Made by a program: the position numbers and the translations under genes. This document shows, in pieces, positions 33,577-41,106 of a stretch of 64,000 nt of DNA. Source of the DNA: Acidimicrobiia bacterium (lineage in GTDB: Bacteria; Actinomycetota; Acidimicrobiia; Acidimicrobiales; Bin134); the NCBI GenBank assembly GCA_022822265.1, contig JAJECA010000021.1, positions 1 through 64,000 on the forward strand. The letters run 5' to 3'. The notes under the pieces were generated by a model, which had not been told where the DNA came from, did not search any database, and worked only from the letters and a program-made list of their open reading frames with translations. Position 1 is the first letter of the stretch. Each line of letters starts with the position of its first letter.

Positions 33577-35234
33577 TCGGCCAGATCGGCAAGCTGTTTG
33601 CGCTGCTTGATGGCTGTTCCGTGGTCGATGGGTACTTCGATCAACGTCACCCCCGAGGCCTTGGTCACGGACTCGACCAGATCATCAGCCTGTCCGGTCC
33701 GGTGGTAGTTGACGCCCAAACCCGCGGCCAGTTTGCCGAGACCGACTCCATGGGGCGTGTGGAACAGTTCGCCAAAGTGGACGTCGGAGCCGCCCTCAGC
33801 CACCGGCAGCAGCGAGAAGATGCCGCCGCCGTCGTTGTTGGGCACCACCACGGTGAGATCGGCGTCCGACAGGGATGCGGCCAACAATCCGCCAATGTCG
33901 TGCAGCAGCGCAACATCGCCCACCAACGCAGCCACCGGCTGGTCCAGCACGAGGGAAGCCCCAAGAGCCGACGACACCACCCCGTCGATGCCGTTGGCCC
34001 CCCGATTGACCAACACCCGGCGGGGCAGCGCGTCGCGTGGCCAAAACGAAGTGACGTCTCGAACCGGCATGCTGCTTGACGCATACAGGGGAACTTCCGG
34101 CGGCAGTGCCCGCAGCAGGGTGGCGGCAAGCAGCGGCTCCAGCAGGCCATCGTGGCCCAGGGCCGACTCCACCCGATCCCAGGCGTCGTCGGCCGCCTCA
34201 GTCCATGCCACAGACCAGGCATCATTCGCCGAGGACATTTGAGCCGCGGCCGAGCCCAGCAAGGCCACCGGATCAGAGGCCAGCGCAGCTGTCCATCCGA
34301 ATGACGGATCCTCCCAGCGGCGGCGGGGATCCACCAGCAGACGGTCGGTTGCGCCACATGAGGCCACAAATTCGATGACCGCCCGGTTGCTGGGCGGCCC
34401 TCCGATGCGAACCAGCACGTCGGGGGCCAGATCAGCGCGGCCTAGCACCCACTCGGCGCCATCCAACACCATCGGCCCTCGGCCTCGGAGCTGAGATCCG
34501 GCATCGGCTACCACCGGCCATCCGGCCGCCTCGGCAAAGCCGACGATGGCCGCGGCACCCGCATCGTCCAGGTCCATTGCGCCAGCCACGATCAGCCCGC
34601 GACGACCAGCCAAGCGGCACACCGCGTCGACATCGTCGTCAACCAAAGGCCGCACAGGGGCGATCGGCTGGCCCACTGTGGCGGCAAGTCGGGCAATCGG
34701 GCCTTGGGGCTCCAGCGGCTTGCGAAAGGGCCAATTCAGATGAACCGGTCCGGGGTCGGGTCCAGCTCCGGCCATGGTGGCCGCCCTCACCGCCAACCGG
34801 GCGAAATATTCGGGATCGTCAAAGTCGCACGGGCTCTCGGCGTACCAGCGGACGTGGTCCCCGTACAGCTTCACCTGGTCGATGGTCTGGCCCGCTCCGG
34901 CGTCTCGCAGTTCGGCGGGCCGGTCGGCGGTACACACCACTAGCGGCACCCCGCTGTGGTGGGCCTCCACCACCGCCGGGAGATAGTTGGCCGCGGCAGT
35001 GCCCGAGGTGCATACCAGCGCGACAGGGCGGCCTGATGCCTTGGCCATGCCCAGGGCACAGAACCCAGCCACCCGCTCGTCGAGATGCACGGTGACCCGT
35101 AGCCGCTCCTGATTGCGGGCGCCCACCGCCAGCGGGGCGGACCGCGATCCGGGGGAGACCACCACGTCGGTCACCCCGCAGGCAGCCAACTCGGCCCAGA
35201 ACCGCCCGGTGGCCCGATAAGCCAAGTCGCTCAT
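33573..35234 (-). CDS. menD: SEPHCHC synthase, ThDP-dependent (MenD)
   Basis: 553 residues from the ATG at 35234, which overlaps the menF stop as ATGA. ThDP-enzyme layout: N-terminal VVVSPGSRSAPLAVGAR (MenD-specific), HLDERVAGFCALGMAKASGRPVAL, and C-terminal VGDVALLHDIGG...NNDGGGIFSLLP, the GD-N(x)N cofactor motif. It joins 2-oxoglutarate-derived succinic semialdehyde to isochorismate. Length is normal. Confidence 0.96.
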   Translation of the reverse strand: MSDLAYRATGRFWAELAACGVTDVVVSPGSRSAPLAVGARNQERLRVTVHLDERVAGFCALGMAKASGRPVALVCTSGTAAANYLPAVVEAHHSGVPLVVCTADRPAELRDAGAGQTIDQVKLYGDHVRWYAESPCDFDDPEYFARLAVRAATMAGAGPDPGPVHLNWPFRKPLEPQGPIARLAATVGQPIAPVRPLVDDDVDAVCRLAGRRGLIVAGAMDLDDAGAAAIVGFAEAAGWPVVADAGSQLRGRGPMVLDGAEWVLGRADLAPDVLVRIGGPPSNRAVIEFVASCGATDRLLVDPRRRWEDPSFGWTAALASDPVALLGSAAAQMSSANDAWSVAWTEAADDAWDRVESALGHDGLLEPLLAATLLRALPPEVPLYASSSMPVRDVTSFWPRDALPRRVLVNRGANGIDGVVSSALGASLVLDQPVAALVGDVALLHDIGGLLAASLSDADLTVVVPNNDGGGIFSLLPVAEGGSDVHFGELFHTPHGVGLGKLAAGLGVNYHRTGQADDLVESVTKASGVTLIEVPIDHGTAIKQRKQLADLAE

Positions 35235-36355
35235 GTGACCACGTCCAACACGGCGGCCAGCTTCACGTCGGTCTCGATCAGCTCCTGCTCGGGGTCGGAC
35301 CCGGCCACGATGCCCGCCCCGGCGAACAGCCGAAGCCCATTGGGGTTGATCAGCGCCGAGCGCAGGGCCACGTAGAACGATCCGCATCCCCGGTCGTCGA
35401 TCCATCCCACGGGACCGGCGTACCACCCCCGGTGGAACCCTTCGTGCTCGGCGATCCACTGCTGGGCGAACCTGCTCGGCGTTCCCCCCACCGCGGGGGT
35501 GGGGTGCAGGGCGCCCGCCAGTCGCAGGGCCAAGCCGGGCTCAGGGGTGATGTGCCCGGTGACCTTCGTACTCAGGTGGTGGATGCCGGGCAGGGTCCGG
35601 ACCTCGAGATCTCCGGTTGGATTCAGCTCCACCCCGGCCAGGGCCAGCCGGGTGCGCAAATAGTCCACCACGTAGCGGTGCTCGGCCTGTTCCTTGGGGT
35701 CGGACGCCAGCCGTTCGACGTTGGCAACGTCCTCGGCTTGCGTCGAGCCCCGGGCCGCGGTGCCGGCTACGGCATAGGTGGTGACCACATCGCCGTCCAG
35801 CTCCACCAGCACCTCGGGACTGGCCCCGACAAAGCACGACGCCTTCCGGCCAAAACCGAAAACCGCGCACGACTCAAAGCGGTCCGACAGCCGGGACAGC
35901 ACCACGGCGGGGTCGATGCTGCCCACCGCCTCCACCTCTCGGGCCACCACCACCTTGGCCAACTCCCCGGCGTTGATGGAATCGGCGGCCTGCTTGACCG
36001 CGTCGCGATACGAGGCCCGGGTTCCGTCCTCTACCCGCACCGCTCCGTCTTCGACGATGTCACCAACCTCAGGAGCCATTCCCCGCACAACCCGCTCGGG
36101 AACCACCAGCCGACCGCTGGGATAGCCGTCCCACACCCCCGACCCCGGCTGATCGGCAAAGCCGAAGCCCGCGAACGCCACTTCCCCCTCGTTGAGCAGC
36201 TCAGCGGCGGCTGCCGCCGCGGCATCGAAGCGCCAGGGCCCATCCAGCTCGGCCACCCGAGCCGCCCCCAAACCGGCCATCGCCCCGCCACCGGGCGCCC
36301 GCCAGAACACTCGGTCGTCACCGGGCCACGACCCGAAATCGCCCAGCGGCGTCAC
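35231..36355 (-). CDS. menF: Isochorismate synthase (MenF)
   Basis: 374 residues from a GTG at 36355 overlapping the upstream stop (GTGA). Chorismate-binding fold: GELAKVVVAREV with the catalytic Lys, GASPEVLVELDGD, AGTAARG, LHPTPAVGGTP, and the C-terminal FAGAGIVAGSDPEQELIET. All are characteristic of isochorismate synthases of the MenF/EntC type. It converts chorismate into isochorismate, the MenD substrate, at the start of the operon's pathway. MenB, MenE and MenA are not in the window. Confidence 0.94.
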   Translation of the reverse strand: MTPLGDFGSWPGDDRVFWRAPGGGAMAGLGAARVAELDGPWRFDAAAAAAAELLNEGEVAFAGFGFADQPGSGVWDGYPSGRLVVPERVVRGMAPEVGDIVEDGAVRVEDGTRASYRDAVKQAADSINAGELAKVVVAREVEAVGSIDPAVVLSRLSDRFESCAVFGFGRKASCFVGASPEVLVELDGDVVTTYAVAGTAARGSTQAEDVANVERLASDPKEQAEHRYVVDYLRTRLALAGVELNPTGDLEVRTLPGIHHLSTKVTGHITPEPGLALRLAGALHPTPAVGGTPSRFAQQWIAEHEGFHRGWYAGPVGWIDDRGCGSFYVALRSALINPNGLRLFAGAGIVAGSDPEQELIETDVKLAAVLDVVT

Positions 36356-36768
36356 TGCCCGTTCTCCGCCAACCGGGCCGATGCTCTGCTCAACAGGGTG
36401 CGGCGGAAGTGATCGCCCACCAAGGCCACCACTTGGGGCACCAGCGCCTCCACCAGCGGGGCCAGATCCTCCGCGCTGGCACTCTCCAAGCCCTCAGGGC
36501 CGAGAGCGCCCAAGAAGAGGTCGATCGCCTCGTCTACCACCGCCTCCACGTTGCGGGCGTGGAGCACCGCCAGCCGGGCCAGGTCCGGCACGCTAACCCC
36601 GACGGCCACCAGGGCTGCCCCAGCCTGGAGCATGGTGACCGCGTCCTCGCCGAACCGGCCGTTTCGATCGGGAATCAACAGCCCAGCGTCGATGGCCAAG
36701 TCGACCTGGTCGGCGGCCAGGCCCGACCGCTCGATCAGCTCAGCCCGGCTGAGACCGTCTTGTTCCAT
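36352..36768 (-). CDS. MerR-like HTH protein heading the men operon
   Basis: 138 residues. The first about 70 (LSRAELIERSGLAADQVDLAIDAGLLIPDRNGRFGEDAVTMLQ) look like the winged helix of MerR-type regulators with its R-F/Y-x-E-D-V-x-x-L pattern. The remainder is helical and lacks metal-binding Cys (a Leu/Ala-rich helix that could dimerise). It overlaps menF by 4 bp, so a regulator appears to be built into the menaquinone operon. DNA binding and the signal are inferred. Confidence 0.6.
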   Translation of the reverse strand: MEQDGLSRAELIERSGLAADQVDLAIDAGLLIPDRNGRFGEDAVTMLQAGAALVAVGVSVPDLARLAVLHARNVEAVVDEAIDLFLGALGPEGLESASAEDLAPLVEALVPQVVALVGDHFRRTLLSRASARLAENGQ

Positions 36769-36853
36769 CCACCAAGCGTAAACCCCGCCTCTTCCTAAGC
36801 ACTCGTGGGGGAACGAATTGCCTTCGCCCAGCCTGACTCCAACAAATGTGGTG

Positions 36854-36859
36854 TATATT
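36854..36859 (+). promoter_or_regulatory. Probable -10 box of a leaderless vapBC promoter
   Basis: TATATT lies 6 bp before the vapB ATG with no Shine-Dalgarno sequence between, and CTGACT (36833-36838) 15 bp upstream may be the -35. Transcription would then start at the ATG. GTGTATA (36851) and GTATACAGCTATAC (from 36873) are imperfect palindromes suited to VapBC autoregulation. Confidence 0.5.
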
Positions 36860-36865
36860 CACCTT

Positions 36866-37084
36866 ATGAGGCGTATACAGCTATACATGGATGACGACCT
36901 GGACCACGCCCTCACTGCGGAGGCAGCGCGATCTGGACGGACCCGCTCCGAACTGGTCAGGATGGCCGTTCGCCTGTCCCTAGAGCATGCACTCACCGAG
37001 AGTCCTGACCCAGTCGATGCCTTGATTGGGTCGGTTGACATCGACCCCATCGACGACATCGACGCCGCCATCTATCTCCAGTGA
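36866..37084 (+). CDS. vapB: VapB-type ribbon-helix-helix antitoxin
   Basis: 72 residues from the ATG at 36866 (MRRIQLYMDDDLDHALTAEA). An N-terminal ribbon-helix-helix (strand RIQLYMDDD, helix, ARSGRTRSELVRMAVRLSL) is followed by an acidic tail (DIDPIDDIDAAIYL) expected to occupy the VapC active site. Its stop codon overlaps the GTG of vapC (GTGA), the usual toxin-antitoxin coupling. Confidence 0.85.
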   Translation: MRRIQLYMDDDLDHALTAEAARSGRTRSELVRMAVRLSLEHALTESPDPVDALIGSVDIDPIDDIDAAIYLQ

Positions 37085-37476
37085 GGTTCGCAGACACTTC
37101 ATTCTGGGTTGGTTTGCTGCTTCCCCGCGACCGACGTCACCCGGATGCCACCGCGCTGTGGACTAGGGACAACGAGCCTGTTCGCACCTCCAACCTGGTG
37201 CTCGGTGAGACGTGGACGTTGCTGAGGTACAGAGCCGATCACCACACGGCTGTTCAATTCCTGGACACCATCAACCAATCAGGCCGCGTTTCCCAAGCCC
37301 CGATAGATGGACACATCGACAAGCGGGCTTGGGATTGGCTGCGCCGACACGATGAGCGTGCCTACTCCTATGTGGACGCCGTCAGCTTCGAGATCATGCG
37401 ACGGGAGCGGATAACGGAGGCCCTGGCATTCGACGGCGACTTCGCCGCAGCCGGATTCATCGAAGTACGCCCCTGA
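37081..37476 (+). CDS. vapC: VapC-type PIN-domain toxin
   Basis: 131 residues from a GTG at 37081. PIN-domain acids are present: Asp5 (FADTS), Glu43 (LGETW), Asp99 (SYVDAVSF) and Asp118/120 (FDGDFAAAGF). VapC toxins cut tRNA or rRNA when freed from VapB. It is the first gene of the defence island reading from the men operon, and an AGCTATACA sequence near its end repeats one at the vapB start. An intact, probably functional module. Confidence 0.9.
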   Translation: MRFADTSFWVGLLLPRDRRHPDATALWTRDNEPVRTSNLVLGETWTLLRYRADHHTAVQFLDTINQSGRVSQAPIDGHIDKRAWDWLRRHDERAYSYVDAVSFEIMRRERITEALAFDGDFAAAGFIEVRP

Positions 37477-37567
37477 GCCTGCGGCACAGCTATACACACA
37501 CTGGCCAGCTAAGTCGCATCAAGTAGAAGCGCAGTCTCCCGCGCAACGGCGGGCTACGCCAAGTGAG

Positions 37568-38281
37568 CTAGCCATGAATGCTTACTGTCTTACGGAATGA
37601 GTATTCCATTCCATTCCCATCTAAGGCATTTACCGTTACAACAAAATTAGATTTACTTAGACCAAAAGTGGCAGTCGCCAACAACGAAGCAGCAGCGCCT
37701 GGAGTTATTTCATCTATTGGCACATTAGCACCAATCAGGTGAAAACCTCTTTTGACATCATCTGGAAGGTGAACACTAACATCATACATCGCAATCGCCC
37801 CAGTATTTTCAATTACCAGCTTAGATTCCCCTCCGGACCCTTCTACAATTGTTGCGGATAATCCAGCATTGCTTTGATTCTGTTGCTTTGTTTGGAGTCG
37901 CACCGCTGCAGAAAGACTTGACCCAAATGTACCTTGCCACGATTGTGCATTGTTGCCCCCATACATCACTGTCCGATAAGCGCTCACATCGAAGGGAAGA
38001 TCATTATCAGACTCGGCGACTAGTACAGGATCATGCTTCAACCAGGCATAACCCAATTCAAAGAATACATTTGGATTTTTTCCGGTACATACGGCCACTA
38101 TCACGTCCGCTTCATCAACTGAGTCAAGAATCTGCTGAATGATCACTCCCGGTTGAGAAATATCGTCAGCACGAGTCAGCTCAACGTTCACTCGAGAAGC
38201 AACTTCCTTGAGTTCGTCATGGAGCCAATCAAGCTCGGAGTCGAACGGCATCATCAAAAAGCCTTGGCGCATATCGCTCAT
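37568..38281 (-). CDS. TIR/deoxyribosyltransferase-like protein with Ig-like C-terminal domain (putative defence effector)
   Basis: 237 residues. Residues 5-120 resemble the TIR-like/nucleoside 2-deoxyribosyltransferase fold: GFLMMPFDSELD, RADDISQPGVIIQQI, ADVIVAVCTGKNPNVFFELGYAW with the candidate catalytic Glu75, and PVLVAESDNDLPFD. Residues 140-237 form an all-beta segment (LVIENTGAIAMYDVSVHLPD) like an Ig/CARDB domain. The gene is clearly AT-rich against its neighbours and ends the helicase-methylase-ATPase operon 11 bp after the ATPase stop. NAD+ or nucleotide cleavage on phage sensing is the leading inference; a pure regulatory protein is the alternative. Confidence 0.6.
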   Translation of the reverse strand: MSDMRQGFLMMPFDSELDWLHDELKEVASRVNVELTRADDISQPGVIIQQILDSVDEADVIVAVCTGKNPNVFFELGYAWLKHDPVLVAESDNDLPFDVSAYRTVMYGGNNAQSWQGTFGSSLSAAVRLQTKQQNQSNAGLSATIVEGSGGESKLVIENTGAIAMYDVSVHLPDDVKRGFHLIGANVPIDEITPGAAASLLATATFGLSKSNFVVTVNALDGNGMEYSFRKTVSIHG

Positions 38282-38292
38282 AGCGACCCAAT

Positions 38293-41094
38293 CTACCCGT
38301 CGAGGTCGTGGTCGAAGCCGAGTTGGCGCAAGCCCTCTGCAACAGTCAGATCGAGTGTGGAGCGAGGGATGCCGTCGGGGTGCGAGGCGACGACCTCGAC
38401 AGAGATGTCCACATCAGCCCCGGTAGCAGCGAGTGGCATGATTGCAACCTTGACAATTTCGCGGATCTTGTCAGCTGGAATCCCGCGAGCCGTCAGGGTC
38501 ACCCTGGTGGGATCATCCTTCGTGTCAGAGACCTGATCCTCTGGATGCGAGACAGGGTCGGGCTGACTATCAGTCTCGGTGTCAGTGGCTGTTTCGTCTG
38601 TTTCTGGTTCTTCGCTCTTTCGTCGTGCATCAATCAGGGGCTTGATGGATGAGGCTCGAACTAACCACGTGCCGGGTTGGAACTCGATTTCTGCTGGATC
38701 CATTGCCTCTGCGAATCGCAGCACTGCATCGGGCGCATCCCATCCAGCTCCCGAGGCAAGGCCGAATAGGCTCTCTTGCACTCCTTGAGCCAAGCACCGA
38801 CGCAGCACATCAGGTTCTGCAATCTTTGGCAGCCGAGGCAGTCGGTAGAAGTAGTCCAGCAGGCGGTCTAGCTCGACGGCAGGTTCGTCCGCTCCGATCA
38901 CTCCGAAGCGGTCAGTGAGCAAAGCCGCGGGTGCGAGCGTGGTGTCGATCAGCCTGTCGGTGGCCTTGAGATGCTCAGTCACCCGCTGGCAGATAGCGTC
39001 GCCCACCCGTGCTGGGCCGAGGTCCACGGTGCTGACTCTGGTGCCGCCGTTGCCGTCCGACCCGAGGAGGATGAGGTGCCGGTAGGCCATCACCACCTCT
39101 TGAGGCAAACGTTCTTCAACAGCCAGTAACCGAGTGGCAAGCTGGTCCCGCTGATCCTGGTTGAACCGCTTCAACCGAACCACGTCCTTCGTGATTTCTC
39201 GCATGGCCACCACAGTGCGGGCAACTTGGCGGGCCTTGGTCACACCACCGGCATCAGCAGCCACCAACACCAAGGCGTTCTTGTTCGACCGGGACGAGCC
39301 CCGCCCCGTGTTGAGCACGGCCTCGGCCACCTCGGTTGCCTCAGTAGCAATGTGTCCCGGCCGGCTGCCGATCGCTCGGTTGGGAGCTATCACGCCGATG
39401 GTGAGACGGGGCTCATCAACGACGTCGCCGGGCTCGACTACATGGGGAACCACCCGAAATGGTGCTACTGGCCCAGCAACCTCGTTTGCTGTCTCCCGCA
39501 ATAATGCCGTGATCTCTTCATCGCCTACGGCACCCTCCCGCTCCACGATCACTTTATTGAGATTCGGCTCGGTGGTGAATCGATAGCGGCCACCTTCATA
39601 GCGCATGTACCACAGCGACCCGGACAAGGCATCGCGCACATCGTCAAGCACTCCTCGGGATAGGCCAGGCAATGGCTGAGCCACCCCGACCAGCATTTGC
39701 GGTGGCGATGCCCCAAGCACTCGGTCAGAGCCGAAGCTGTTCAGAAACGCCGTGGTGGCTAGACCGACCGCGACCCGATGCTTCTTGATCTCTCCTCCCC
39801 GACGTGCGTCTTCTTCAACAGCTCTGGAGTCGGGGCGGATGATGTCGGCGTTGAGCGCCGACTTGTATGACTCACCGGCAAATCGAATGACCTCGGCTCG
39901 TACGCCATCGTCGGATAGAGGCACGTCGCCGGGGGCAATCAAGACACCTTGGTGGTTCACCTGAGAAAGTGCTTTCACGGTATGAGCCAGCGTGCGCAGT
40001 GCCCCTCGGGTTCGCTGAAACCCTGACAATGAACCCCAGCGGTTGGTGAGTAAGTCGATGAGCTCGGGATGAAACGGATAAGCGTGGTAGATGCGCTGTC
40101 GGTAGGAGGGGTCTCGATAGGAATAGGGCAGCACATCGCCCATCTGTTCATAGCAAGCCCCGTAGGCGTCGGCTACCGCTTGGCGTTCTTCCAGGCTTCC
40201 GATGCTCTCAAACAGACGGGTGTGGAGAATGGGGAAGATGTCGTCGCCCTCCACCGGGGTCACGATGTTCTCAGTGCGGCCCACCACCTTGGAGAGGCGC
40301 TCGGACATCTCCTGGCCAGCAACGGTCGCATAATCCTCTAAACGAGAGGACGTAAGCGTGGCGACCACCGCGGCACCGGGTACGTTGGAGGCCGCAGTAC
40401 ACAGCTCTTTGATCACTGTCAGTGTGGTGGCCGCTAGGTTGCCGTCGACCGAGCCCACCTCCAGCGCCTTGTTGAGATACTCCAAGGTCTCATCCAGCAA
40501 AATCAGGCACGGGGCTGCCTCAGTGAGCAGTTTCACCATCTCTACCGTGGAGGTGCCCCGCAGCCCTTCGTCCTTCGCTCGGACTGTTTCAAAGGCCGCG
40601 GCCCCACCGAGCCGCCAAGCCAAGTGTCCAAGAAATGACCGTACAACAGTGCCATCAGGCATTGTCTCAGGATCAACTGTCAGCGCAGAGCCGTCCAGCA
40701 CGGCCACACGAGCATTCGGGAGGCGACGGGTCTTCAGAGTGGCAGCGAGATCCCGTCCGAGCTGAGTGCTGGCCACGTGCTCCGGGGTGCGGAACAGGTG
40801 ATACGCAGCCAACAGGGTATGGGTCTTGCCCCCGCCAAACTCAGTCTGCATTCGGAATACGGCTGCCGACCCAGCATCGCCGCCGAGCCGGTTGCCCACC
40901 TCCACCAATACAGCCCGCAAGTTGTCTGTGAGGAACGTCTTGGCTGCAAACAACTCGGCATCCACATAGTCGTCGGGACCCATCCCGGTGGCCACCAATC
41001 CGAGATCAGCTGCGAATAGAGACTCATCAAACGATCCATCGCTGATGTCAGGGTGGGGCTGCGCGATCTCGATCCACGGAGACAAGTCGGTCAT
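38293..41094 (-). CDS. DUF499 AAA-type ATPase of an Hma-like defence system
   Basis: 933 residues. Walker A QTEFGGGKTHTLLAAYHLF near residue 85 and Walker B CLILLDETLEYL near 200 define the ATPase; ALVEVGNRL-like N-terminus and the long C-terminal part match DUF499 proteins, which accompany DUF1156 methylases. An acidic Thr/Glu/Asp-rich linker (residues about 840-880) precedes a small C-terminal domain. The gene starts 12 bp after the methylase stop and ends 11 bp before the TIR-like gene, so the four are probably one transcript. Likely role: ATP-driven sensor or loader for the methylase and helicase. Confidence 0.85.
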   Translation of the reverse strand: MTDLSPWIEIAQPHPDISDGSFDESLFAADLGLVATGMGPDDYVDAELFAAKTFLTDNLRAVLVEVGNRLGGDAGSAAVFRMQTEFGGGKTHTLLAAYHLFRTPEHVASTQLGRDLAATLKTRRLPNARVAVLDGSALTVDPETMPDGTVVRSFLGHLAWRLGGAAAFETVRAKDEGLRGTSTVEMVKLLTEAAPCLILLDETLEYLNKALEVGSVDGNLAATTLTVIKELCTAASNVPGAAVVATLTSSRLEDYATVAGQEMSERLSKVVGRTENIVTPVEGDDIFPILHTRLFESIGSLEERQAVADAYGACYEQMGDVLPYSYRDPSYRQRIYHAYPFHPELIDLLTNRWGSLSGFQRTRGALRTLAHTVKALSQVNHQGVLIAPGDVPLSDDGVRAEVIRFAGESYKSALNADIIRPDSRAVEEDARRGGEIKKHRVAVGLATTAFLNSFGSDRVLGASPPQMLVGVAQPLPGLSRGVLDDVRDALSGSLWYMRYEGGRYRFTTEPNLNKVIVEREGAVGDEEITALLRETANEVAGPVAPFRVVPHVVEPGDVVDEPRLTIGVIAPNRAIGSRPGHIATEATEVAEAVLNTGRGSSRSNKNALVLVAADAGGVTKARQVARTVVAMREITKDVVRLKRFNQDQRDQLATRLLAVEERLPQEVVMAYRHLILLGSDGNGGTRVSTVDLGPARVGDAICQRVTEHLKATDRLIDTTLAPAALLTDRFGVIGADEPAVELDRLLDYFYRLPRLPKIAEPDVLRRCLAQGVQESLFGLASGAGWDAPDAVLRFAEAMDPAEIEFQPGTWLVRASSIKPLIDARRKSEEPETDETATDTETDSQPDPVSHPEDQVSDTKDDPTRVTLTARGIPADKIREIVKVAIMPLAATGADVDISVEVVASHPDGIPRSTLDLTVAEGLRQLGFDHDLDG

Positions 41095-41106
41095 GGGAGT
41101 TGCCTA

